Of a DNA stretch of 28,138 bases, positions 8,537 to 16,852 are shown piece by piece. The stretch's first letter is position 1. Every line of letters starts with the position of its first letter. The notes beneath the pieces are model-generated. The model had not been told where the DNA came from, made no database searches, and worked only from the letters and a program-made list of their open reading frames with translations. Origin of the DNA: a virus. The DNA lies in the IMG/VR virus record IMGVR_UViG_3300022187_000173, positions 1 through 28,138 of that record, one strand, 5' to 3'. The position numbers were made by a program, and so were the translations under genes.

Positions 8537-8666
8537 TAGAGAGGCCATGAATAGAGCCGCCGCCCGGATACTCGAGGCCCAGAGACGCTCTGGAAACTCG
8601 AGGATCTCTCATGAGGAGATCAAAAACCGGATCATCCAAGCCAGAAAAAAACGAGGTAAAGAATGA
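8529..8666 (+). CDS. 45-residue basic helical protein
   Basis: A short gene that bridges its neighbours precisely: its ATG lies inside the last codons of the upstream gene, and its TGA overlaps the next gene's ATG (ATGA at 8663-8666). The product starts MDDREAMNRAAARILEAQRR and is almost wholly helical, rich in Arg, Lys and Glu. A possible ribosome site AAAGGA is at 8513-8518, and a second in-frame ATG at 8547 is an alternative start. The fit between genes and the codon use typical of this phage argue that it is translated. Function unknown. Confidence 0.5.
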   Translation: MDDREAMNRAAARILEAQRRSGNSRISHEEIKNRIIQARKKRGKE

Positions 8667-9442
8667 CAGCCGGCTCCACTCCTTACGCCCCCCAAATCCG
8701 AATTGTCGAGCTCCTCGAGAGAGAGAAGGCTCAATTAACTACGCTCCCGATCTACCGAGACGGAGCATTAGTCGAGCCGACCTCCGGGACATATACTCTC
8801 AAGACGCCAGGCGGCGGAACACATGTCGACGCCGCCGCCGTTACTATCTCCGGAGGGATAGCTCAATATAGCCATTCGGCCGCTAATCTCACCGGCTCGC
8901 TCGAGCTCGGAGAGGGATGGGTCCAGGAGTGGGCTCTGACTATCGGAGGAGATGTTTATAATTTCCGAAGAATGGCGGCCCTAGTCCGGAGACGGCTCTA
9001 TCCTGTGATCTCGGATGCAGATCTCACCGCCGTTTATAGCGATCTCTCCGCTCTCCGCCCCTCGAGCCTCACAAGTTATCAACAATACATTGATGATGCG
9101 TGGTTCACTATTATTCGCCGGCTCAGGACGGAGGGTGGAGGGCTTGAATATTTGGTCATGAGCTCAGAGGCCTTTTATGAGAGCCATAGACACCTCTCTT
9201 TATATTTGATCTGGAGAGATTTCCATTCCTCCCTGGGTCAATCAAACGGACGCTACCTGGATCTCAGTCAAGAACATTATAGATTGTATCAGGATGAATG
9301 GAAAAGGATATCATGGATCTATGATTACGGGCACGACGGGAGCCCGGATGATCCAGATTTGAGACAGGCAAAAACGCCGGTTATCTACACCTCCTCTCCT
9401 GGCTATCATGGCCGGTTTAGATACCGGAGAGGGCGTTATTAA
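8663..9442 (+). CDS. Head-tail connector-like protein
   Basis: A 259-residue protein with two parts. Residues 1-100 are beta-rich (PIYRDGALVEPTSGTYTL, then LTGSLELGEGWVQEWALTIG). Residues 105-200 are helical with a Tyr/Trp-rich pattern (YPVISDADLTAVYSDL, YQQYIDDAWFTIIRRL), resembling gp6-type adaptor proteins that dock below the portal. The C-terminus is basic and Gly/Tyr-rich. Its position after the capsid gene and before the tail terminator candidate fits an adaptor. Its TAA overlaps the next ATG (TAATG). Evidence is order and fold pattern only. Confidence 0.58.
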   Translation: MTAGSTPYAPQIRIVELLEREKAQLTTLPIYRDGALVEPTSGTYTLKTPGGGTHVDAAAVTISGGIAQYSHSAANLTGSLELGEGWVQEWALTIGGDVYNFRRMAALVRRRLYPVISDADLTAVYSDLSALRPSSLTSYQQYIDDAWFTIIRRLRTEGGGLEYLVMSSEAFYESHRHLSLYLIWRDFHSSLGQSNGRYLDLSQEHYRLYQDEWKRISWIYDYGHDGSPDDPDLRQAKTPVIYTSSPGYHGRFRYRRGRY

Positions 9443-9891
9443 TGGCGATCTCAGTATCACAAATCAGATCGGCGATAGCCTCACAAATCACCTCCGCTCT
9501 CGGAGCTAGTGGGTTCACAGAGAGCCTCATTCCTCCGGAGTATTTTGGACGGAACGAGAATTCTGTAGCTCACAAGAGATTTGGGGTCCAGGTCTCTATC
9601 TCGAATGCATTTCCAGAGAGACAGAGGAGAGCGGTCGGAGTGATGATGGAGACTACAGCTCGGGTTAAATTTGCCTATCGTCTCAGACCAAAGGACGCAT
9701 ATCCGACCGATTACGATCTCGCCCTAGATACTGAGGAGGAGGTAATAGCCGCCGTCCTCAATTCATATCAGAGCATTAGACCAGGCGTAGAAATCCGGTT
9801 TTTCCGGAGCGCTCGAGACATAACGGATAGCATGGAGTACATGTTATTTGATATAGAATTCACGACCTATCACACTATATCCATAACTTAG
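9442..9891 (+). CDS. Tail terminator or tail completion protein (putative)
   Basis: A 149-residue alpha/beta protein located between the connector and the tail-tube candidate, the usual place for the terminator that caps the tail tube and joins it to the neck. The N-terminus is a helix (ISVSQIRSAIASQITSAL), followed by a beta domain with acidic helix segments (LALDTEEEVIAAVLNSY), and it ends with FDIEFTTYHTISI, a strand typical of this fold. No diagnostic motif was recognised. A head-closure protein is the main alternative. Confidence 0.5.
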   Translation: MAISVSQIRSAIASQITSALGASGFTESLIPPEYFGRNENSVAHKRFGVQVSISNAFPERQRRAVGVMMETTARVKFAYRLRPKDAYPTDYDLALDTEEEVIAAVLNSYQSIRPGVEIRFFRSARDITDSMEYMLFDIEFTTYHTISIT

Positions 9892-9902
9892 GAGGATAAA
9901 TC

Positions 9903-10403
9903 ATGGCCTATTCAACAATACCAAAGGCAAAGAAGGACGGCGTTATCAAATTGACGGACGCAACTACTCCGACCGCAGTAGAATTAACGGTCGCTTATGA
10001 GGAGGGCAATTTTACATTTGAGACCCCTCTCCGAGATCAGACTGTCATTCGAGATCGAGGCACGATAACCACAGTCCGAAAAGGTGACGAACAACCTATC
10101 ACCGGATCATTTAATTTCTATTTCCGTCAATTTACGGATAGCTCGAACGCCGGGAGCATTCAGGACTTCATAACCGGGACAGGAAATTATAACGCTAATG
10201 CCTCCACCGGCTCGGGAGTTTCTGTCTATGTGGAGCATTATGCGGTCGATATGGAGTTCACTGTAGCCGGCTCCAGTCTCGGAGACGCTAAGGATCATGT
10301 CGCCACATTCTCTCAATGTGTGTGTACTCTCTCATTCGCAGAGGGAGATCCGGACGCCTGGACGCTTAATTTTACTTGCTACGGCGGTATCACTTACGCA
10401 TAA
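9903..10403 (+). CDS. Major tail (tube) protein
   Basis: A 166-residue, mostly beta protein with the features of a tail-tube subunit: KDGVIKLTDATTP near the N-terminus, a central beta region (GTITTVRKGDEQPITGSFNF) and a C-terminal strand pattern ending in GDPDAWTLNFTCYG. It has a strong ribosome site (TAGGAGGATAAATC before the ATG), suiting abundant expression. It sits immediately before the frameshifting tail chaperone genes, which is the standard order in siphoviruses. Confidence 0.72.
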   Translation: MAYSTIPKAKKDGVIKLTDATTPTAVELTVAYEEGNFTFETPLRDQTVIRDRGTITTVRKGDEQPITGSFNFYFRQFTDSSNAGSIQDFITGTGNYNANASTGSGVSVYVEHYAVDMEFTVAGSSLGDAKDHVATFSQCVCTLSFAEGDPDAWTLNFTCYGGITYA

Positions 10404-10422
10404 ATGACCCAGGAGACCCAGA

Positions 10423-10800
10423 ATGAAAACTATTAAACTCGGAGCCCTGGGGACTATAGATCCCCAGATCCCCTCCTCTCTCGCCTCAATATTTGACATT
10501 ATCTCCGCCTGGAGTGATAAGCCCTCTCAGACTGAGCTCGGGCGGATTTGCGCGGCGGCGATATGTCTCTCTATTTCCTCTCCAGGAGCTCCTAAATATA
10601 ATCCAGTAAAGGATAATATTCTTGGATATGGCGTATCATGCTTAGACTATCTCCTCGGGTCTAATGTCTCGATCGCTGATATTTATTCTCAGGGAGCTTA
10701 TCTCATGTCTCAAATGATAAATAAGCTCCCTAATGGAGAGGAGGTGGAGGAGACGGCGGATTTTTTGTCTCTACCAGAGGCGGCCGCCTCGAGCGATTAG
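10423..10800 (+). CDS. Tail assembly chaperone, short form
   Basis: A 125-residue, mainly helical protein between the tail-tube candidate and the tape measure upstream region, the position of lambda gpG-type chaperones that bind the tape measure during tail assembly. Translation starts after ACCCAGGAGACCCA at 10407-10420, which holds AGGAG. Near its 3' end a T TTT TTG heptamer at 10761-10767 lies in the correct phase for -1 slippage into the next frame. Codons after the slip site encode only the acidic-to-Ala/Ser tail SLPEAAASSD. It should be the major product, with the longer fusion made by a fraction of ribosomes. Confidence 0.82.
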   Translation: MKTIKLGALGTIDPQIPSSLASIFDIISAWSDKPSQTELGRICAAAICLSISSPGAPKYNPVKDNILGYGVSCLDYLLGSNVSIADIYSQGAYLMSQMINKLPNGEEVEETADFLSLPEAAASSD

Positions 10801-11000
10801 ATCTCCAAATGTCGAGACGGTGGAACCGGGACCCTGGATGGTTTACAGCTCTCGACACTAATCTCAAATCGCTATTACTGGCCGATATGACCCTCGAGAA
10901 TGAGACAAAAGAGCAAAGGAACCGGAGACGGGAGCGCATAACCGAGAGACGGATCCAGGCTCAATTTGATAAACTCCAGGAGAGGAGGGATAATGGCTAG
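10423..11000 (+). CDS. Tail assembly chaperone, -1 frameshift fusion
   Basis: Predicted fusion read as 10423-10767 joined to 10767-11000, giving 192 residues: 115 from the short chaperone, 14 linker residues, and 63 from the open frame with an internal ATG at 10809. The frame between the slip site and that ATG has no stop, and the ATG lacks a Shine-Dalgarno site, both favouring frameshift expression over independent initiation. The extension is highly charged and helical (LENETKEQRNRRRERITERR), similar in character to the T domain of lambda gpGT, which links to the tail-tube protein. That similarity is in role and arrangement; sequence similarity was not tested. Confidence 0.78.
10761..10790 (+). 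promoter_or_regulatory. Programmed -1 frameshift site with downstream hairpin
   Basis: The heptamer T TTT TTG (10761-10767) is in the zero frame of the chaperone gene (GAT TTT TTG) and matches the X XXY YYZ slippery rule. Nine bases further on, GAGGCGGCCGCCTC (10777-10790) is a perfect palindrome able to form a GC-rich hairpin (GAGGC, loop GGCC, GCCTC), which could act as a stimulating structure. The -1 frame then leads without stop into the 63-codon open frame ending at 11000. Confidence 0.8.
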
Positions 11001-11442
11001 AAAATTTACAGCAATTAGAGGTAATGCGACCGTTCGTCTCGAGGGTCCTCTCCAGTCTCTATTCGAGGATACGCTTAGAAAGGCATATCCAGAAATCACA
11101 AAAACCCTCGAGACCACTCTCCAAAAAATAAAGCGAGATGCGGAGAGAGAATGGCCAGTTCGGAGACGCAAATCTCAAAGGTCCGTAGATCAATTTGAGA
11201 TCACATTCGGGTTAACCACTGGAGGGATTGTGGTCTCTCTGGAGAATGAGGCGGAGTACGCCGCCGGGATATTAGGTGGCAAATTGAAACCGTCTCTAAA
11301 TCAATTCGGACGGGAGAGCACATTAAAACCCGGCCGCCTGGCGTGGTGGTATTTCCTATATACTCCATCTATAAAAGCGGCGGATAAGGTAGTCCAAGAA
11401 TTAGCAAATGAATTAATGAGAGAAATAGAAAGGGCGGATTAA
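10993..11442 (+). CDS. HK97-gp10-like tail/neck protein (putative)
   Basis: A 149-residue protein. After a helical N-terminus it has WPVRRRKSQRSVDQFEITF followed by a strand pair and VSLENEAEYAAGI, the spacing seen in HK97 gp10-like proteins (a Pro-Val-x-x-Gly/Arg segment, then Asn near Tyr-Ala). I place the start at ATG 10993, preceded by AGGAGGG at 10983-10989. An in-frame ATG at 10966 would only add nine residues and has no ribosome site. In most siphoviruses this family lies before the tail tube, so its place between chaperone and tape measure is unusual. Another tail protein is possible. Confidence 0.45.
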   Translation: MARKFTAIRGNATVRLEGPLQSLFEDTLRKAYPEITKTLETTLQKIKRDAEREWPVRRRKSQRSVDQFEITFGLTTGGIVVSLENEAEYAAGILGGKLKPSLNQFGRESTLKPGRLAWWYFLYTPSIKAADKVVQELANELMREIERAD

Positions 11443-13526
11443 TGGCAGATGTAAACAAGACGATTTCGATATCTTATGAGGCTCGGACCGCCTCCCTCGA
11501 AAACTCATTAAAGCGGATCCCTGGGGTTACTCAGGAGCAAGCTAAGAAGATGGCTAAAAATTTGGACCGAGAGCTCCAAAAAGCCGAGAAACACGCTCAG
11601 AGAGCCTCGAGAAATATAGGAGCCGAGTTCAAAAAGGCCGGAAAAGCGGTCGGAATGATAGCCGGGGGAGCTGCGGTCGCCGGAGCGGCGGTTATCGCAT
11701 TTGGACAGCATATCGCCGATTTAGCAAATGAGTTAACGGACGCCTCCACAAAAACAGGAATTGCGATCGAGACCCTGGGTGGATTGAGATTAGCGGCGGC
11801 GGGTTCTGGGGTCGCCTTTATGAAACTCGAGAGCGGTCTAATCAAATTGACCGGCTCTATTTCAGATGCGGCGGCGGGCTCTGGACCGGCGGCGGAGGCA
11901 TTCGACCAATTAGGGATCTCGGCGACAGATGCGGAGGGTAATCTCCGCTCGAGTGATGAGGTTTTCAATGAGATAGCCGATACTCTCTCTCAGGTGGAGA
12001 ACCAGACCCTTAAAAACTCGCTTGCTATGGATATATTCGGAGCAAAAGCGGGAGCGGCTTTAATGCAGAGCGGCGCCCTGGACAATATGAGCGCCTTTAA
12101 TGAGCTTTCAAAAGAGTTCGGCGTCAATATGGAGCAAGCCGGGGAGATGGCCGGGACATTCCAGAGAGCTATGGCGGAGGTCCAGTTAGTCCTCCAGGGG
12201 GTCGGGGCTAATATGCTCATGACAGCGACCGGAGCGGAGGGTCTTAATAATTCGATATTTGCGCTCTCGGATGCAATTGTCTTTTTTGGATCAATAGCGA
12301 CCGATGTTATCAAAGCGGCCCAGGGGGCGTTCGAGTTTCTGTCTCGGTCGGTCGAGATTACTCTGACCTATATTCTCGGAGTGGCTCGCTCTATAGGGGC
12401 CGTTTTCACTGGTGAATTTGACAAAATAAACGATATTACCACTCAGACTTTATTTGAGGTCGAGCAATTATCAGAACCATTAACCAAAGGAGCGGAGGCG
12501 GTTCTCGATCTCGGTGATAGTTTTGAAAAGGCTAATCAAAAGGTTGCAGACCTCCGAGACCTCCGAGGAAAGATCCTCGAGCAAGCGGAGGAGGAGGCTA
12601 AATCGGCAGAGCGGCGACAGAAGAACGCACAGAGAACCGCAGAGGATGAAAAGGCCGCCGCTAAGGCAGCTCAGGAGAGAGCTAAGGCAGAGGCGGAGGC
12701 TTTAAAGGCTCGAGAGCAAGCGGAGAGAGATCTATTAGCCGCTAAAACGGAGCTCGAGGCTATGACACAGGCCTCTATCCAGTCTCAAATGTCCGAGGAA
12801 GAATTACAGCTCATGAAATTTGAGGCGGAGAAAGAGCGGATAATGGAGCTCGGACTAATCGTCCAGGATCAGGCGGCGGTCCAGGCGGCCCTCGATGCAA
12901 AGGAGGCGGAGCGAGCCGCTTATATGCATAATCAAAAGATGAAACAGATCCAGAAAGAGAAAGAGCTCCGAATGGAGACGCTCAATATTATGATTAACTC
13001 CGCCTCTCAAACGGCGAATGCTCTAATGACCATACAAGCAAATACTGGAGCATTTACGGCCCAGAGCGCAAAAAGAATATTCCGATTAGGACAGGCGGCC
13101 GCCGTCTCTGACATTGCGATTAATACCTCTGTAGCAATAACAAAGGCCGCCGCTCAACTCGGACCGATCGGAGCGGGTTTAGCGACCGGAGCTCTACTCG
13201 CCTCCGGAGCCGCTCAAACCGCCGCCGTTCTCTCTCAACCTGTGCCGACTTATGATATGGGGGGCATGATAGGAAATATGGACCCTCTCCGCCCTGGGGA
13301 GAGACTGGTTCGAGCGCAAGCCGGGGAGGCGATACTGGATGAGGCCACAGTCGGGAGATTAGGTGGAGAGGCCGGGATCGATGCACTCCAGAGAGGAGAC
13401 ACTCCTGGAGATAGAGTGATAGTAATTTCTCCATTTAAACATCTAGATAGATATAATAGGAGTGCACTCCGGAGAGGCTCTGTCTTGACCCGGAGATTTA
13501 AACCTCAAGGCTCCGGAGCGTACTAA
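11442..13526 (+). CDS. Tape measure protein
   Basis: A 694-residue, largely helical protein, by far the longest helical product of the tail block, that sets tail length and is ejected during infection. It shows an N-terminal coiled-coil region (residues 15-65), a hydrophobic Ala/Gly segment (about 70-88), a central part with ANELTDASTKTGIAIETLG typical of the family, a strongly charged Ala/Glu/Lys/Arg coiled coil (about 385-440), and C-terminal hydrophobic Ala/Gly segments (about 555-605). At roughly 0.15 nm per residue the tail would be near 100 nm long. No lysozyme or peptidase motif was seen. Start and stop both overlap neighbours as TAATG. Confidence 0.92.
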   Translation: MADVNKTISISYEARTASLENSLKRIPGVTQEQAKKMAKNLDRELQKAEKHAQRASRNIGAEFKKAGKAVGMIAGGAAVAGAAVIAFGQHIADLANELTDASTKTGIAIETLGGLRLAAAGSGVAFMKLESGLIKLTGSISDAAAGSGPAAEAFDQLGISATDAEGNLRSSDEVFNEIADTLSQVENQTLKNSLAMDIFGAKAGAALMQSGALDNMSAFNELSKEFGVNMEQAGEMAGTFQRAMAEVQLVLQGVGANMLMTATGAEGLNNSIFALSDAIVFFGSIATDVIKAAQGAFEFLSRSVEITLTYILGVARSIGAVFTGEFDKINDITTQTLFEVEQLSEPLTKGAEAVLDLGDSFEKANQKVADLRDLRGKILEQAEEEAKSAERRQKNAQRTAEDEKAAAKAAQERAKAEAEALKAREQAERDLLAAKTELEAMTQASIQSQMSEEELQLMKFEAEKERIMELGLIVQDQAAVQAALDAKEAERAAYMHNQKMKQIQKEKELRMETLNIMINSASQTANALMTIQANTGAFTAQSAKRIFRLGQAAAVSDIAINTSVAITKAAAQLGPIGAGLATGALLASGAAQTAAVLSQPVPTYDMGGMIGNMDPLRPGERLVRAQAGEAILDEATVGRLGGEAGIDALQRGDTPGDRVIVISPFKHLDRYNRSALRRGSVLTRRFKPQGSGAY

Positions 13527-16500
13527 TGGGACAGGATAGAACCCCAAATCGGATGAGAGGATTTATCTCTCCTCTCAAGTTTTCAATTGACAGCTTCTGG
13601 ATGGATCAGACCTCCGCTCTCCAGAGCACGCCTCGAGCCGGCGTTCCGGTCGCCTCACAGAATAGCCCAATGGTTCTCCAGGCGTCCGGATCAATGGAGG
13701 AGGGCGATATAGTCCAAGTCCGAACCGTCCGAGCTGGACATGTCGGATTAGCGGGTCGATCTCAATTGCAATGGCGACCGGGGACAAGTGGTGACTTTTA
13801 CGGGCGAGACGCATATAATATTTGTTCCTGGTGGGAGAAGGTCGCCGGCTCTAATACTCTCAAGTTTAGACCTCGAGACGCTCTCCAGGCTACGGACGGG
13901 AGCGTTTATATTACGGCAGAGAAACAGGACGGCTCCGATTATGATGTAATGGTTATAAAGCGGACCACCTCCGGGACATATGAGAGCCCGATCTCTCTCT
14001 ATACGGTCTCCGATAGTTTAGCGGAGGGGTTTCTCCATTCGGGGATATGTGAGCTCGAGGACGGGTCTATCTTGATAGCGCACTGGACGATCGATCCAGA
14101 TACTGAATTAGCCCAGGTGAATATTCAAAAATCAGAGGACGCCGGGGCGACTTGGTCTCAGGTCTCCACAGATGCGATCCCAAATAATATTTGGGATTTT
14201 CCGATCGATATTCAAAATAAAGGGACATTCGGGAGCGGAACCGCCGGGGCGGAGCTGTCTCGGATACGGATCCGATCGATCGGAGGACAAACCCTAATGA
14301 CCCTCCATATCGTAAAGCATAATAATACACTTAATTTTACACAGAGCGTCCTCTATCAGTATCTCTCCACTAATGGAGGATTGACATTCGAACAGGTTGC
14401 AGAGAATGACGACGGCGGGTTTTTTAATCATGATCTCCAGGTGGTGAACGGTGGATTTAATGTGACCTTCGTAGAATATCCCGCCTCTCCTCGGACCCTT
14501 GTTCTCGCTCGCCTGGCCTCCGCCTCTAGTCCGATCGCCTCCGCCGTCCGATATGATATAGATACAGATACAAATCTCCAGAGCGGAGCGCCCTCCACTC
14601 ATGAGAGCGATCTCTCAGTATGGATAGATAGAGACGGGAAATATTACGCCGTCTCAAGAGTTATCCAGGGGACGACAGCAGATCAGACGATCATTCTCCA
14701 GAGTGAGGACGGCGGTTTAAATTGGTCCAGGATGGGTTCTGGCTCAAGTACTGTTTTTGTAAATTATGAGGATAGCTCTATCCACAATTCGGATAGCGCC
14801 TCAAATCTCTATCTCTCTCCCTTTATTGGATGTTCTCAAGGTGGAGAGGGTCTCCTATTTCATAATACCGCCGGGAGCGCCGCCTCGAGCTATAACGAGG
14901 TTCTCGGATGTTTTCAGCTCGGAGGATACTCCACTCTTACAGCTCCTCCATATAGGACATTCTCTGGAGATACTGAGAGAATGAGATGGGGCGTTAATTG
15001 GATACCTCTCCAATTGCCCGGCTCTCTCGGATGGACAGCAAATGGAGCGGCTACTCAAACTCTACAGAATGGATATGTCAATATATCGACAGGTGCGGGA
15101 GATGAGAGATATTATAGCCGCTCTGGATACACTGGAGGCTTAGATAGTGGGATCATAGCCCGCCTCCATTTCTCCGTTAATACCGGAGTAATTTTAAAGC
15201 CGGTTCTTCAGGTGCAAATCTCGGACGGGAGCTCGACCTCCTATAAAGTATCCATTCGAGCGAGCGCCTCTCTCCTCGATCTTTATGATGAAGTCGCCGG
15301 GGCTCGGATAGGCTCCTTTCGATCGGTAGATAATACCCTGGGGACAGATGTATATTTAGCGGTCTCCGGGTCTAATGTTTATGCTTGGTATCGATCAAAT
15401 GCGAGCGGCTCTCCTCGGACTTGGAGCGAGATAGCAAATAGCTCGAGCCTAACCGCCGGGAGTGCAACCTCGAATTATATCTATTTTGGAGCCATATCCA
15501 CAGGCTCCACTCGAGACCTCGATCTCTATGAATGTCACTTTTCCGCAGACGCCCGGACCGGTCTCCAATTGGCATTCGGTCAGAATGATAGAGAGCTCTG
15601 GAGCCGTCCGTATCCAGGGCTCGGATTTAGCGTCAAATTGGACGGAGATTTATTTATCTCCACTCGAGACGGAGCTACCCAGGAGGTCGATCAATGGCAA
15701 ATAGAACCCAGATTTGATTATCCACTCGAGAACACTATCTACACGATCTCTCCATCCAAGAGGACGCCCTGGAGATCTCCTGTGACCTCTCCGGGGCCTA
15801 ATCCCTCCGCTCGGATTGCTCTTTATGTCGATCCGTCTCAAGAGGTGACGGAGCTCGAGAATGATATTCTCGGAGTGTGCCTAGATAATGTCAATTTTCA
15901 AAACTTCACTATCCAGAGACATAATGGATCCGCATGGATAAATATTGGGACGGTGGATAACTCGGTTTATAGTGGAGGCTTTACTCGGACCGGAGCCTCT
16001 ATCTTTTCGAGCGCCTCTCCTGGAGCTGTTGATTTTCCTTATTTCATGTTTAATGAATGTCGAGGATGGAGGGTCAAATTAGACGACGGCGCCGGGAATG
16101 TAAAGTTCCGAAAAGTGGCGAGTAATTCAGAGGGGCCATTCATCCAGACAAGCTCTAAATTTGCCGTCCTCACTCTCGAGGGGATAGACGGCTCGGAGCC
16201 GACCTCCGGAACGGCGACTATCATTCCGGATAGCGTGGCCGCCGTTATCTATCTAGATAATCAGAGCACCTCCTGGAGAGATACAAAGGCGATCGGGATC
16301 CTAATATCGTCTCAGGAGACCCTCGAGGAGTATCTGGAGATCGGACTAATAACCGCCGGGCCCCTTTTCATTCCGGGGCGTCAATATAGCCGAGGACGGC
16401 AAATAACAGAGACCCAGGGGATCGAGGATATAGAGACCTTAGACGGGACAATATTCTCCAGAAATACCGGAAATAACGGACGGACGGTTCGGATCTCATG

Positions 16501-16852
16501 GACGGATGGAGTAGATATTAGCGCTCTTTATGAGGTCAACCCAGAACCGGATTATTGGAGAGGCTCAAATCGAGGAGACGCTATCGCCAATTATGGAGAC
16601 GCTCCACAGGCTCTCCAGGGCTTTTATCGCTATCTCGAGGGCGGCGTTCATCAAACCGTCTATATCCCCTCATTCGGAGGCTCTATAGATGGAGATAACG
16701 TGGTCCAAGTCTTTAACCGCCGGGCGGACCACATGACCTCCAGGATCTCGAGGCCGGTCCAAATAACCTCCATCCTCGGAGATGAGCTCGAGGGTCTCGG
16801 CTCTGGAGAGGTCTATCGGATAGGCTCGGTTATCCTCGAGGAGATCAAATAG
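13526..16852 (+). CDS. Large tail protein with sialidase-type Asp-box repeats
   Basis: At 1108 residues this is the largest gene product. Three Asp-box (BNR) motifs of the form S-x-D-x-G-x-T-W are visible: SEDAGATW at 203-210, STNGGLTF at 281-288 and SEDGGLNW at 393-400. These mark blades of a beta-propeller of the sialidase type at about residues 100-460. Residues about 500-640 are beta-rich, with a pattern resembling a concanavalin/LamG-like carbohydrate-binding sandwich. The C-terminal third is beta-rich and unassigned. Placed directly after the tape measure, it is probably a tail-tip or receptor-binding protein acting on surface glycans. Whether it is an active glycosidase cannot be told; a clear set of catalytic Arg residues was not identified. 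Confidence 0.75.
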   Translation: MGQDRTPNRMRGFISPLKFSIDSFWMDQTSALQSTPRAGVPVASQNSPMVLQASGSMEEGDIVQVRTVRAGHVGLAGRSQLQWRPGTSGDFYGRDAYNICSWWEKVAGSNTLKFRPRDALQATDGSVYITAEKQDGSDYDVMVIKRTTSGTYESPISLYTVSDSLAEGFLHSGICELEDGSILIAHWTIDPDTELAQVNIQKSEDAGATWSQVSTDAIPNNIWDFPIDIQNKGTFGSGTAGAELSRIRIRSIGGQTLMTLHIVKHNNTLNFTQSVLYQYLSTNGGLTFEQVAENDDGGFFNHDLQVVNGGFNVTFVEYPASPRTLVLARLASASSPIASAVRYDIDTDTNLQSGAPSTHESDLSVWIDRDGKYYAVSRVIQGTTADQTIILQSEDGGLNWSRMGSGSSTVFVNYEDSSIHNSDSASNLYLSPFIGCSQGGEGLLFHNTAGSAASSYNEVLGCFQLGGYSTLTAPPYRTFSGDTERMRWGVNWIPLQLPGSLGWTANGAATQTLQNGYVNISTGAGDERYYSRSGYTGGLDSGIIARLHFSVNTGVILKPVLQVQISDGSSTSYKVSIRASASLLDLYDEVAGARIGSFRSVDNTLGTDVYLAVSGSNVYAWYRSNASGSPRTWSEIANSSSLTAGSATSNYIYFGAISTGSTRDLDLYECHFSADARTGLQLAFGQNDRELWSRPYPGLGFSVKLDGDLFISTRDGATQEVDQWQIEPRFDYPLENTIYTISPSKRTPWRSPVTSPGPNPSARIALYVDPSQEVTELENDILGVCLDNVNFQNFTIQRHNGSAWINIGTVDNSVYSGGFTRTGASIFSSASPGAVDFPYFMFNECRGWRVKLDDGAGNVKFRKVASNSEGPFIQTSSKFAVLTLEGIDGSEPTSGTATIIPDSVAAVIYLDNQSTSWRDTKAIGILISSQETLEEYLEIGLITAGPLFIPGRQYSRGRQITETQGIEDIETLDGTIFSRNTGNNGRTVRISWTDGVDISALYEVNPEPDYWRGSNRGDAIANYGDAPQALQGFYRYLEGGVHQTVYIPSFGGSIDGDNVVQVFNRRADHMTSRISRPVQITSILGDELEGLGSGEVYRIGSVILEEIK

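Noticed and set aside
10809-11000. Independent 63-residue gene after the short chaperone
   Set aside because: The ATG lacks a ribosome site and the frame is open back to the in-phase slippery heptamer, so a frameshift extension is the better reading.
11597-12313. Long minus-strand open frames inside the tape measure gene
   Set aside because: They mirror the codon bias of the tape measure gene and have no ribosome site or independent support.
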